Below, piece after piece: positions 52,232 to 60,754 of a stretch of DNA of 64,000 nucleotides. Every line of letters starts with the position of its first letter. Positions within the stretch are counted from its first letter, which is position 1. The position numbers and the translations under genes are program-made. This stretch comes from Comamonadaceae bacterium. Lineage in GTDB: Bacteria; Pseudomonadota; Gammaproteobacteria; Burkholderiales; Burkholderiaceae_C. Location of the stretch: the NCBI GenBank assembly GCA_027486755.1, contig JAIXOM010000026.1:1-64000 (forward strand), in the 5' to 3' direction. A model generated the notes under the pieces. That model searched no databases. It was not told where the DNA came from and worked only from the letters and a program-made list of their open reading frames with translations.

Positions 52232-53488
52232 CTAGAAAAGCTGCTCGCTAGGGGCCGCCGGCTGCGGCGCAGGGTCTGGCGAAAGCGCTGCTGTATCGTC
52301 ATCCCGAGCATCGTCCGCTGCGGCGCCCGCCTTGAGCAGTGAGCCTACCCGAACGCCGAGCAGGCGCAGCCGGCGATCGAGCGGCACCCGTTTGAGCAGT
52401 TGCCCCGCCGCTTGCCGGATGGTGCGTGCATCGTCGGTCGTTTGCTCCAGCGTCTGATCCCGGGTGAGGCTGCGAAAGTCCTCGTAGCGCAGCTTGATGC
52501 CTATGGTGCGGCCGCGGTAGCCCTTGCGCTGCAGATCGGCGGCCACCCGTTCGCACAGGCTGGTGAAGATGGCCCCCAGTTCGCTGCGGTCGCGCACCGG
52601 ATGCAGGTCCCGCTCGAAGGTGGTCTCCCGGCTCATGGACACCGGCTCGCTGTGGGTGATGACTGGCCGGTCGTCCCGACCCCAGGCGGCCTCGTGCATC
52701 CAGGCGCCGGTGGCCTGGCCGAAATGCTGGATCAGCCAGTCTGGCGCGCAGGCGGCCAGCTCGCCAATGCTGCGTATATTCAGAGCCAGCAGCTTGGCCT
52801 CGGACTTGGGGCCGATGCCGTTGATCTTGCGGCAGGCCAGCGGCCAGATCAGGGTCTGCAGATCGCTGTCATGCACGATGGAAATGCCATTGGGCTTGTT
52901 GAACTCGCTGGCCATCTTGGCGATCAGCTTGTTGGGCGCCACACCGATCGAGCAGCTCAGGCCGGTGCGGTCAAAAATGCTGCGCTGGATCAGCCGAGCC
53001 AGCGAGCGCCCGCCCTCGCGCTGGCCGCCGGGCACCTCGGTGAAGTCGATGTAGACCTCGTCGACGCCGCGGTCCTCCATGAGGGGCGCAATCTCCATGA
53101 TGGTGTCTTTGAACAGGCGCGAATAGCGCCGTACCTCATCGAAGTCGACCGGCAACACGATGGCCTGCGGGCACAGGCGGGCCGCCTTCATCATGCCCAT
53201 GGCCGAGCCCACACCGAATTGCCGAGCCGCATAGGTGGCGGTGGTGATCACGCCCCGCCCCACATAGTCGCGCAGCCGGGGGAAGGCCTCAACCGGTATG
53301 CGCTCGCTGGCGCCGTAAGCTTGGGCCAGCGCATCGTCGGCCGGCCGCCGGCCGCCGCCGATCACCACCGGCAGCCCTTTGAGCTGCGGGTAGCGCAAGA
53401 GTTCCACCGACGCAAAAAATGCGTCCATATCCAAGTGGGCGATGCGGCGCGGACTCTGCGGTGGGCTCACAGGCTCAGCATAAATCAA
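52232..53488 (-). CDS. dinB: DNA polymerase IV
   Basis: 418-residue Y-family translesion polymerase. Catalytic acidic residues are in AHLDMDAFFASVELL and in DRGVDEVYIDFTEVP; steric-gate aromatic positions follow FFASVE. Fingers region GRGVITTATYAARQFGVGSAMGMMKAARLCP (in part); HhH region RKINGIGPKSEAKLLAL; little-finger TFERDL and IGIKLRYEDF. An insertion at residues about 46-75 (RRPADDALAQAYGASERIP) is, as I recall, usual for beta-proteobacterial DinB. The C-terminal SEQLF resembles a beta-clamp-binding peptide. Confidence 0.95.
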   Translation of the reverse strand: MIYAEPVSPPQSPRRIAHLDMDAFFASVELLRYPQLKGLPVVIGGGRRPADDALAQAYGASERIPVEAFPRLRDYVGRGVITTATYAARQFGVGSAMGMMKAARLCPQAIVLPVDFDEVRRYSRLFKDTIMEIAPLMEDRGVDEVYIDFTEVPGGQREGGRSLARLIQRSIFDRTGLSCSIGVAPNKLIAKMASEFNKPNGISIVHDSDLQTLIWPLACRKINGIGPKSEAKLLALNIRSIGELAACAPDWLIQHFGQATGAWMHEAAWGRDDRPVITHSEPVSMSRETTFERDLHPVRDRSELGAIFTSLCERVAADLQRKGYRGRTIGIKLRYEDFRSLTRDQTLEQTTDDARTIRQAAGQLLKRVPLDRRLRLLGVRVGSLLKAGAAADDARDDDTAALSPDPAPQPAAPSEQLF

Positions 53489-53585
53489 GGCACAGGCTGG
53501 TCAGCGCCCTCGTGGCCTCGGCTGGACTTCAGAGTCAGCTGAATCTGGCAAGCCGCACCCCGTTCAATCGGCTTGCCAAGCTGGC

Positions 53586-54686
53586 TCAGGTGTTCTTGGA
53601 GATGGTGATGGTGGGAAACTTGGCGCTGAAGTCCTTGGCCCTGAGCGCCACCTGGACTGCCAGCTTGTGGGCAATGTCCCGGTAAAGCAGCGCCGCCGGG
53701 CTGTCGGGCGTGGCCACCACGGTAGGCGTGCCACTGTCGGCCTGCTGGCGGATGTCCATGGACAAGGGCAGGGCGCCGAGCCAATCGATGCCGTATTCCT
53801 GCGCCATCTGGCGGCCGCCGTCGGCGCCAAAAATATGTTCGATATGGCCGCAGGCGCTGCACACATGGACGGCCATGTTCTCGATCAGGCCGAGGATGGG
53901 GACGCCCACCTTTTCGAACATCTTGATGCCTTTTTTTGCATCAATCAGCGCGATGTCTTGTGGCGTGGTGACGATCACCGCACCGGCCAGCGGCACCTTC
54001 TGCGCCAGTGTGAGCTGGATATCGCCGGTGCCCGGCGGCATATCGACGATCAGGTAGTCCAGGTCCTGCCAGCGGGTCTGCATGATGAGCTGCTCCAGCG
54101 CTTGGCTGGCCATCGGGCCGCGCCAGACCATGGCCTGGTCGTCGCTGACCAGAAATCCTATGCTGTTGATCTGCAGCCCGTACTTGAGCTTGGGCTCCAT
54201 CAGCTTGCCGTCCAGGGTCTCGGGTTTGCCGCTGGTGCCGGTCATGGTCGGCTGGCTCGGGCCATAGATGTCGGCATCGAGCAGACCGACCTTGGCGCCT
54301 TCGGCCGCCAAGGCCAGGGCCAGATTGACCGCCGTGGTGCTTTTGCCTACCCCGCCTTTGCCCGAGGCCACGGCGATGACATTGCGCACCCCCTCCATCA
54401 GCTTGACGCCGCGCTGCACTGCATGGCTGACGATATGGCTGTGGATGTTGACCGAGACTTGTCCCACACCCGCCACACTGCGGGCGGCACTCACCAGTTC
54501 CTGGCGCAAGGCCGGAATCAGGCTTTTGGCCGGGTAGCCCAGCTCGACCTCGAATGACACATCTGCGCCGACGATTTCCAGATTGCGCAGGGCCTTGCTG
54601 GAGACGAAGTCCTTCTGGGTGTGGGGGTCTACCACTCGGGCCAGGGCCTCGAGCAGACTTGATTCGGATGGAGAAGGGGTGGACAT
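53586..54686 (-). CDS. Mrp/NBP35-family Fe-S cluster carrier ATPase (ApbC)
   Basis: 366 residues: an N-terminal MIP18/DUF59-like domain (LLEALARVVDPHTQKDFVSSKALRNLEIVG, in part) and a P-loop ATPase with the deviant Walker A AVASGKGGVGKSTTAVNLALAL (in part), LLDADIYGPSQP, VDMPPGTGDIQLTLAQ and ENMAVHVCSACGHIEHIFG with the CxxC that binds the bridging Fe-S cluster. ATG at 54686. It is separated from the upstream quinone reductase by a gap with a stem-loop. Role: Fe-S cluster transfer to apoproteins. Confidence 0.95.
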   Translation of the reverse strand: MSTPSPSESSLLEALARVVDPHTQKDFVSSKALRNLEIVGADVSFEVELGYPAKSLIPALRQELVSAARSVAGVGQVSVNIHSHIVSHAVQRGVKLMEGVRNVIAVASGKGGVGKSTTAVNLALALAAEGAKVGLLDADIYGPSQPTMTGTSGKPETLDGKLMEPKLKYGLQINSIGFLVSDDQAMVWRGPMASQALEQLIMQTRWQDLDYLIVDMPPGTGDIQLTLAQKVPLAGAVIVTTPQDIALIDAKKGIKMFEKVGVPILGLIENMAVHVCSACGHIEHIFGADGGRQMAQEYGIDWLGALPLSMDIRQQADSGTPTVVATPDSPAALLYRDIAHKLAVQVALRAKDFSAKFPTITISKNT

Positions 54687-54730
54687 GAGCGCCTCTGACG
54701 TGGGCCTGAAGTCTAGCCGTGCCAAGATGG

Positions 54731-54759
54731 CCCTGCCTGCGGCTCGGCTGCAGGCAGGG
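54731..54759 (-). terminator. Stem-loop downstream of the quinone reductase gene
   Basis: Ten perfect base pairs (ccctgcctgc at 54731-54740 with gcaggcaggg at 54750-54759) around a nine-base loop, located just after the reductase stop. There is no T run on the minus strand, so it may be a weak terminator or mRNA 3' protector. Confidence 0.45.
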
Positions 54760-54774
54760 CAGACTGCAGACACT

Positions 54775-55764
54775 TTAATGATCGATTTGCAGAACCAGGT
54801 TGCCGCTCAAGCTGCCTTGCTCGACTTGTTCGTGCGCTTGGACGATGTCGTCCAGCTTGAGCCGCGCTGCGATGTTGTGCTGCAAGACCCCGCGTTCGAG
54901 CATGCGCTGCAGCACGCTGTGTGCAAGCTCGCGGTCGGCCTGGGCCAGGCTGTAGACGATGAAGAACTTGAGCTGCAGATTGCGCGAGATCAGCGGGAAA
55001 AAAGGCAGCTGCATCGGCGTAACGCTGCTGCCATAGGCCACGCACTGGCCGCCCGGCCTGAGCATCTGTACGTCGGCTTGCGCATTGGCGCCCAAATCGA
55101 CCTCAATGATGCGGTCGACGCCACGGCCGGCGGTGAGTTCGGCCACCCGTTCGGCCAGGGGCTCAGACTTGTACATCACCACCTCGTCGGCACCGGCGGC
55201 GCGCGCCAGCTCAGCCTTGGCCGGCGTGCTGGCCGAGGCAATCACACGCGCGGCGCCCAGCTGCACCGCCATCTGCACCGCGTAGTGACCGACCGCGCCG
55301 GCGCCGCCGGCCACCAGCACGGTCTGGCCGGTGACGCCGCCGTCCATGAGCACCGCATGCATGGCGGTCAGGGCCGGGATGCCCAGGCAGGCGCCGGCTG
55401 CATCGTCTACCCCATCGGGCAGCAGCACCGCCTGCTCCTGCGGCAGGCATATCCACTGGCAGGCGGTACCGTGCGGTCGGCCCCAGCCGGCATTCCACAG
55501 CCAGACTCGCTCACCCAGGCGGGAGGCGGCAACGCCGGCGCCGACCTGGTCGATCACGCCCATGCCGTCGCTGTGAGGTATGACGGTGGGAAAGGGCATG
55601 GGGCCGCGGCGCAGACCCGCGCGTGACTTGACGTCCGAGGGGTTGACGCCCGACCACAGCATGCGCACCCGCACTTCGCCCGGCCCCGGGTTGGGCTCGG
55701 GCCAATGACCCAGTTTCAGCACCTCGAGGGCAGCGCCCTGTTGTTGGTAGTAAGCGGCTTTCAT
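54775..55764 (-). CDS. NADPH:quinone reductase, medium-chain dehydrogenase family
   Basis: 329 residues of the zeta-crystallin/QOR type without the zinc cysteines. Visible: GVNPSDVKSRAGL, FPTVIPHSDGMGVIDQVGAGV (in part), VLVAGGAGAVGHYAVQMAVQLGA (in part; nucleotide motif) and GGQCVAYGS near the C-terminus. QORs reduce quinones or enones with NADPH. Downstream (lower coordinates) is mrp; upstream neighbour on the same strand is an alpha-hydroxy-acid oxidase 33 bases away, so cotranscription is possible. Confidence 0.9.
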   Translation of the reverse strand: MKAAYYQQQGAALEVLKLGHWPEPNPGPGEVRVRMLWSGVNPSDVKSRAGLRRGPMPFPTVIPHSDGMGVIDQVGAGVAASRLGERVWLWNAGWGRPHGTACQWICLPQEQAVLLPDGVDDAAGACLGIPALTAMHAVLMDGGVTGQTVLVAGGAGAVGHYAVQMAVQLGAARVIASASTPAKAELARAAGADEVVMYKSEPLAERVAELTAGRGVDRIIEVDLGANAQADVQMLRPGGQCVAYGSSVTPMQLPFFPLISRNLQLKFFIVYSLAQADRELAHSVLQRMLERGVLQHNIAARLKLDDIVQAHEQVEQGSLSGNLVLQIDH

Positions 55765-55797
55765 GGAGGGTGTTCTTTCTTGATACGGGAGGTTTAA

Positions 55798-56952
55798 TCA
55801 GGCCGTCGGGTAGCTGCCCGGTAGGAGGATCTCGCGCTTGACCGTGTCAACCTGGGTATGGCCGCAAAAGGCCATGGTGATGTCCAGCTCCTTGTGGATG
55901 ATCTCCAGGGCGCGGGTCACGCCGGCCTCGCCCATGGCGCCCAGCCCGTAGAGCATGGCGCGGCCGATGTAAGTGCCCTTGGCGCCCAGGGCCAGGGCGC
56001 GCAGCACGTCCTGGCCGCTGCGTATGCCGCCGTCCATGTGTACCTCGATCTTTTGGCCCACCGCATCGACGATGGCCGGCAGGGCCTCGATGCTCGACTG
56101 CGCGCCATCGAGCTGGCGGCCGCCGTGGTTGGAGACGATCAACGCGTCGGCGCCCGAAGCGGCGGCCAGCTTGGCGTCCTCCACATCCGCAATGCCTTTG
56201 AGGATGAGCTTGCCGCCCCAGCGTTTTTTGATCCACTGCACATCGTCCCAGTTGAGTGCCGGATCGAATTGGCTGGCCGTCCATTCGGACAGGCTGCTCA
56301 TGTCGGCCACGCCGCTGACGTGGCCGACGATGTTGCCAAACTGCCGCCGGGGCGTGCCCAGCATGCCCATCGCCCAGCGCGGCTTGGTGGCCATGTTGAG
56401 CATGTTTTTCAGGGTGAGTTTGGGCGGTGCCGACAGGCCGTTGCGAATGTCCTTGTGGCGCTGCCCCAGGATCTGCAGGTCCAGGGTCAGCACCAGGGCG
56501 GCGCAGTGGGCGGCTTTGGCCCGGTCGATCAGGCGCTCAATGAAGCTGCGGTCCTTCATCACATACAGCTGGAACCAAAAACCCTCACCGGCATGGCGGG
56601 CGACGTCTTCGATCGAGCAGATGCTCATGGTCGAGAGGGTGAAGGGAATGCCGAACTTGCGCGCCGCACGCGCCGCCAGGATCTCGCCGTCGGCATGCTG
56701 CATGCCGGTCAGGCCGGTCGGCGCAATGGCCACCGGCATCGCCACCTTCTGTCCGATCATGGAGCTAGCGGTGCTGCGGCCTTCCATGTTCACCGCCACA
56801 CGCTGGCGGAATTTGATTTTCTGGAAATCGCTCTCGTTGGCCCGATAGGTGCTTTCGGTCCAGGCGCCACTGTCGGCATAGTCGTAGAACATACGTGGCA
56901 CGCGGCGCTCGGCCAATTGCCGCAATTCTTCGATGTGGGTGATAACAGGCAT
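55798..56952 (-). CDS. FMN-dependent alpha-hydroxy-acid oxidase/dehydrogenase (LldD-like)
   Basis: 384 residues. FMN-barrel signatures: RMFYDYADSGAWTESTYRANE, MPVAIAPTGLTGMQHADGE, LSTMSICSIEDVA, FQLYVMKDRSF, LTLDLQILGQRHKDIRNG (in part), LILKGIADVEDA, catalytic block VSNHGGRQLDGAQSS (His-Gly-Gly-Arg), VHMDGGIRSGQDVLRALALGA (in part) and YIGRAMLYGLGAMG. It fits L-lactate or other 2-hydroxyacid dehydrogenases; absence of a membrane anchor and of an lldP neighbour leaves the substrate open. Confidence 0.92.
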   Translation of the reverse strand: MPVITHIEELRQLAERRVPRMFYDYADSGAWTESTYRANESDFQKIKFRQRVAVNMEGRSTASSMIGQKVAMPVAIAPTGLTGMQHADGEILAARAARKFGIPFTLSTMSICSIEDVARHAGEGFWFQLYVMKDRSFIERLIDRAKAAHCAALVLTLDLQILGQRHKDIRNGLSAPPKLTLKNMLNMATKPRWAMGMLGTPRRQFGNIVGHVSGVADMSSLSEWTASQFDPALNWDDVQWIKKRWGGKLILKGIADVEDAKLAAASGADALIVSNHGGRQLDGAQSSIEALPAIVDAVGQKIEVHMDGGIRSGQDVLRALALGAKGTYIGRAMLYGLGAMGEAGVTRALEIIHKELDITMAFCGHTQVDTVKREILLPGSYPTA

Positions 56953-57035
56953 GTCTTGTTTCCTGAGCGTGTGAGTCGCACTATGCTAGCCGCGACCTCA
57001 GTGGCGGCCCGTGAAATCTATCCGGCCGGGCTGAA

Positions 57036-58244
57036 TTAATTCACACAGAGCCGGTCGGCCAGGCGGCGCATGAAGCGCTCGCACCAGGCCAGTTGCTCCA
57101 GCGTGACCCACTCATTGGGCTGGTGGGCCTGGGCAATATGGCCGGGCCCGCAGACGATGGTGGGAACGCCCGCCTGGTGAAACAAGGCCGCTTCGGTGCC
57201 AAAAGACACCTTGCCTGCCCCGCCGGCCGGATCGAGCTGGGCGCAGTCAAAGCACAGCTGCGCGATCTCGCTGTCGGCCGCCGTCGAAAACCCCGGCAAT
57301 ACCGATTTGAGCTCATGGTCTATGCCGGTATCCGGGGCCACCGCCTGCATGGCCGGCACCATGGCGTCAGCAAAGGCCTTGGCTCGGGCAAACAATTCTT
57401 CGGGCTGGTTCAGGTGGTGGTGCCGGATTTCCCAGCTCACCTCACACTGGCGGGGGATGATGTTCAGGGCCGTGCCGCCGGCAATCACCCCGGTGTGTAT
57501 GGTGGTGTGGGCCACATCGTAGATGGGATCGAAGGGGCCGTTGGCCGCCAATTCGCGGTGCATGCGTTTAAGGTGGGCGACGAACTCGCAAGCGATCTCC
57601 ACCGCATTGACGCCCAGCGGGGTGAGCGAGGAATGGGCTTCGAAGCCGCGCACCGTGGTCTTGTAGCCATGCTTGCCCTTGTGTGCAATCACCACCTGCA
57701 TGCCGGTGGGCTCGCCCACAATGCAGCCGGCCGGCTTGAAGCCTTGCGCCTGCATGTCGGCGATCATGCGCCGCACGCCTATGCAGCCCACCTCTTCGTC
57801 GTAGCTGAAAGCCAGATGCACCGGCCGCTTGAGCTTGCGCCTGAGCAGCTCGGGCACCATCATCAGGGCGGTGGCGCCGTAACTCTTCATATCGGTTACT
57901 CCCCGGCCAAACATTTTGTCGCCCTTGATCTCGACCTTGAAGGGGTCGGTGTCCCAAGGCTGGCCGTCTACCGGCACCACATCGGTATGCCCCGACAGCA
58001 CAATGCCACCGGTTTTGGTTTGCTCGTCGTGGGCCGGCAAAGTCGCCCATAAATTGGCTTTTTTGCCGCTGTCGTCATAAGTGCGGCTGCAGGTGATGCC
58101 CAGGCCATTCAAATAGGCCTCGGTCCAGTCCAGCAAGGGCAAATTGCTGTCGCGCGAGACGGATGCAAAAGAGACCCATTTTTCGATGAAGGGCATTGCG
58201 GCGATGCTGGGCGCGACCGCGGTCATGGGCGTGGGGGCGTTCAT
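57036..58244 (-). CDS. argE: Acetylornithine deacetylase
   Basis: 402-residue M20A metallopeptidase-fold enzyme. Zinc ligands lie in LSGHTDVVPVDGQPWDTDPF (in part), the catalytic Asp is in the same motif, and GRGVTDMKSYGATALMM, FSYDEEVGCIGVRRMI and VGEPTGMQVVIAHKGKHGY (in part) follow, with RGFEAHSSLTPLGVNAVE (in part) at the dimerisation domain and IPRQCEVSWEIRHH. It hydrolyses N-acetylornithine to ornithine. It lies beside argH (94 bases) on the same strand. ATG at 58244; internal ATGs (residue 7 or 17) are possible. Confidence 0.94.
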   Translation of the reverse strand: MNAPTPMTAVAPSIAAMPFIEKWVSFASVSRDSNLPLLDWTEAYLNGLGITCSRTYDDSGKKANLWATLPAHDEQTKTGGIVLSGHTDVVPVDGQPWDTDPFKVEIKGDKMFGRGVTDMKSYGATALMMVPELLRRKLKRPVHLAFSYDEEVGCIGVRRMIADMQAQGFKPAGCIVGEPTGMQVVIAHKGKHGYKTTVRGFEAHSSLTPLGVNAVEIACEFVAHLKRMHRELAANGPFDPIYDVAHTTIHTGVIAGGTALNIIPRQCEVSWEIRHHHLNQPEELFARAKAFADAMVPAMQAVAPDTGIDHELKSVLPGFSTAADSEIAQLCFDCAQLDPAGGAGKVSFGTEAALFHQAGVPTIVCGPGHIAQAHQPNEWVTLEQLAWCERFMRRLADRLCVN

Positions 58245-58338
58245 GGCAAGCTCCTTCAGGTCTGCGAGTGGTCCGAATCAAGCGGCCGATGATAGCCCTG
58301 AGGTTCCAAGGCTGCAGGGCTGGGGCTGGGTCCTAGCT

Positions 58339-59787
58339 TCAGCCCAAACGGACGCGATGCCGCGCGATCTGCGCGCGCACCTGGGCCGGCGCGGTGCCGC
58401 CCAGGGTGTTGCGGGCATTGAGCGAGCCGCGCAGGCTCAGGCACTCGTAAACGTCTTTTTCGATGCTGGGGTTAAAGCCTTGCAGCACGGTCAGGGGCAG
58501 TTCCGACAGGTCGCAGCCGTGCGTGACGGCGGCTTTGACCGCGTGGGCCACCACCTCGTGCGCGTCGCGAAAGGGCAGGCCTTTTTTTACCAGGTAGTCG
58601 GCCAGGTCGGTGGCGGTGGCGTAGCCTTTTTTGGCAGCGTCTTCCATGGCCTGGGCGTTGACTGTGATCCCGCCTTCTTTTTGCCCGGTGGTCGGGTTGA
58701 GCTGGCCACCGACCATTTCACTGAAGATGCGCAGCGTGTCCTTGAGGGTGTCGACCGTGTCGAACAGCGGCTCCTTGTCTTCCTGGTTGTCCTTGTTGTA
58801 GGCCAGGGGCTGGCCCTTCATCAAGGTGATCAGGCCCATCAGGTGGCCGACCACCCGGCCGGTCTTGCCGCGGGCCAGTTCGGGCACATCCGGGTTCTTC
58901 TTTTGCGGCATGATGGAAGAGCCGGTGGTGAAGCGGTCGGCGATCTTCACAAAGCCGAAGTTCTGGCTCATCCAGAGGATCAATTCTTCCGACAGGCGGC
59001 TGATGTGCACCATGCACAGGCTGGCAGCGGCGCTGAACTCGATGGCAAAGTCGCGGTCGCTCACCCCGTCCAGGCTGTTTTGACTCACCTGCGGCTGACC
59101 TTGCTCGTCGACCATGCCAAGCGTGCGCGCCACCCGTTCGCGGTCGAGTGGGTAGGTGGTGCCCGCCAATGCCGCCGAGCCCAGGGGCAGGCGGTTGATG
59201 CGTCGGCGCGCGTCGGTGAAACGTTCGGCATCGCGGGCGAACATTTCCACATAAGCGAGCAGGTGGTGGGCAAAGCTGACCGGCTGGGCGACCTGTAAAT
59301 GGGTAAAGCCCGGCAGGATGACCTCCACATTCTTTTCGGCCACCGCGATCAGCGCCTTTTGCAGATCGGCCAGCAGGGCGATGATGAGGTCGGTCTCCCC
59401 GCGCAGCCACAGGCGCACGTCGGTGGCCACCTGGTCATTGCGGCTGCGGCCGGTGTGCAGGCGTTTGCCGGCATCGCCCACCAGTTGTGTCAGGCGCGCC
59501 TCGATGTTCAGATGCACGTCTTCCAGATCCAGCTTCCATTCGAAGGCACCAGACTCGATGTCTTGCCAGATGGTGGCCATGCCGCGCTCAATGTCGGCCA
59601 GGTCCTGCGCGCCGATGATGCCCTGCGCGGCCAGCATCTCGGCATGGGCCAGTGAGCCAGTGATGTCAGCCTGCCAGAGCCGCTTGTCGAAGAAGACGCT
59701 GGCGGTATAGCGCTTGACCAGCTCGCTCATGGGTTCCGAAAACAGCGCGGACCACGCCTGGGATTTTTTGTCGAGCTGGTTTGTCAT
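58339..59787 (-). CDS. argH: Argininosuccinate lyase
   Basis: 482 residues, last step of arginine biosynthesis, cleaving argininosuccinate to arginine and fumarate. Motifs: [18 protein letters not shown] with [19 protein letters not shown] (in part), [20 protein letters not shown] (in part), the fumarase-superfamily signature [22 protein letters not shown] (in part) and [19 protein letters not shown] near the C-terminus. ATG at 59787. Located upstream of argE on the same strand with a 94-base gap; the remaining arginine genes argF/argD are at 14-16 kb. Confidence 0.97.
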   Translation of the reverse strand: MTNQLDKKSQAWSALFSEPMSELVKRYTASVFFDKRLWQADITGSLAHAEMLAAQGIIGAQDLADIERGMATIWQDIESGAFEWKLDLEDVHLNIEARLTQLVGDAGKRLHTGRSRNDQVATDVRLWLRGETDLIIALLADLQKALIAVAEKNVEVILPGFTHLQVAQPVSFAHHLLAYVEMFARDAERFTDARRRINRLPLGSAALAGTTYPLDRERVARTLGMVDEQGQPQVSQNSLDGVSDRDFAIEFSAAASLCMVHISRLSEELILWMSQNFGFVKIADRFTTGSSIMPQKKNPDVPELARGKTGRVVGHLMGLITLMKGQPLAYNKDNQEDKEPLFDTVDTLKDTLRIFSEMVGGQLNPTTGQKEGGITVNAQAMEDAAKKGYATATDLADYLVKKGLPFRDAHEVVAHAVKAAVTHGCDLSELPLTVLQGFNPSIEKDVYECLSLRGSLNARNTLGGTAPAQVRAQIARHRVRLG

Positions 59788-59799
59788 AGGGAGGCGATT

Positions 59800-60237
59800 T
59801 TATTCGGGTACAGGAACTGTGAGCCCAAGGCACTGGCATGCCTGTGCTGGCGTGAGGATCTGCAAGCCCCCGGGGGCGACTGCGCTCAGCAAGTCCTGGT
59901 CCCCGCTGACCAATACCGCCCCCGGCACTTGTAAGGCAGTGGCGATGAATTTGTCGTCATCAGGGTCGCGGCTCCAGCCCGACATGGTCGGCCCGATCTC
60001 TACCCAGACCGCGCAGGCAGACACATCGCGCAGGATGCGTTCACGCAGATCCAAGCTGATGTAAGGGTCAAATTTCGGCCGGTAAATGCGGCTGCGCAGT
60101 TCTTCAAAAGTCGGTGGTGAAAACACCAGTCTGGCGTTCGCCAAGAGATGCTGCACCACAGCGTAGGGGCTGCTTTTTCGTGACAGCGCCGCGCTGATCA
60201 GGACATGGGTGTCCAGTACCCAGTCATGGTTCGTCAC
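59800..60237 (-). CDS. PIN-domain toxin component
   Basis: About 145 residues of the COG1569-type PIN toxin: WVLDTHVLISAALSRKSSPYAVVQHLLANARLVFS (in part) with the first Asp, TFEELRSRI with the Glu, DRDPDDDKFIATAL (SRDPDDDKF) with the acidic pair, and VLVSGDQDLLSA with the last Asp. The start is taken as GTG 60237 inside the end of the antitoxin gene; a TTG at 60252 would add five residues. Together they form a translationally coupled module immediately upstream of argH, with the toxin stop 12 bases from the argH start. Confidence 0.88.
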   Translation of the reverse strand: MTNHDWVLDTHVLISAALSRKSSPYAVVQHLLANARLVFSPPTFEELRSRIYRPKFDPYISLDLRERILRDVSACAVWVEIGPTMSGWSRDPDDDKFIATALQVPGAVLVSGDQDLLSAVAPGGLQILTPAQACQCLGLTVPVPE

Positions 60238-60475
60238 GCAGCAGATCCCCAAGCAGCGGCTCGGTCATGCCGGCTTGCTCGGCGAAGGCGGTGCTGGCGG
60301 CCAAGCTGTGCTGGAGGCGGTTGGCATAAAACTCGCGCATGGCCTCGTAGTCTTGGGCAGACACCAGCACACCCACCACACGGTCGCGCCGGGTCAAACG
60401 CACAGGCTCGCGCTGGGCCATGTCGATGAGTTGGCCAAACTGGGTTTTGGCTGCATTGGCGGTGAGGGTGCGCAC
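60224..60475 (-). CDS. Phd/YefM-family antitoxin
   Basis: About 83 residues: RTLTANAAKTQFGQLIDMAQREPVRLTRRDRVVGVLVSAQDYEAM (in part), the Phd/YefM DNA-binding domain, then a helical toxin-binding tail. The start is GTG at 60475 directly at the family's usual opening (…LTANEAK…); a longer frame from an ATG at 60655 would add 60 residues with no family match. TGCTACCAT, an extended -10-like element, ends seven bases before the GTG, so the mRNA may be leaderless. CGATT-type 9-bp repeats lie upstream. Confidence 0.88.
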   Translation of the reverse strand: MRTLTANAAKTQFGQLIDMAQREPVRLTRRDRVVGVLVSAQDYEAMREFYANRLQHSLAASTAFAEQAGMTEPLLGDLLRDEP

Positions 60476-60530
60476 AGAGAAAATGGTAGCACGAATCGTT
60501 CGATTGGTGCGATTGGGTCGATTCGTGGCT
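60476..60530 (-). promoter_or_regulatory. Putative operator-promoter of the Phd/PIN module
   Basis: Three CGATT-containing 9-bp direct repeats run head to tail on the + strand: cgattggtg, cgattgggt and cgattcgtg at 60501-60527. An acgaatcg at 60491-60498 forms an inverted repeat with the cgattcgt at 60519-60526. A TGCTACCAT (extended -10-like) lies on the minus strand at 60482-60490. The repeated half-sites suit autoregulation by the Phd-like antitoxin. Confidence 0.55.
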
Positions 60531-60754
60531 TGCTTGCGCTCAATGATGCACACCGCCACCGTAGAAACGGCTTTACGCGTTCCGTAGCCTCGAAAGCCAT
60601 TTCCAGGACGAATTACGGCCGATTTTGCGGGGATGGACTCCAAACCCTCTGCCACAGCGGCCCTCAGGGTCGTGCCTTAGCTGAAGTCATGGTCCCGGGA
60701 TCTGACGGCTGGGCAATCCGTGCCGACGTCCACGACGGGGTCTGAGCGAGCGGA

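Noticed and set aside
52229..52254. Inverted cccctag ... ctagggg between queF and dinB as a terminator
   Set aside because: Only seven base pairs with a 12-base loop, no T run, and one arm lies within the dinB coding end.
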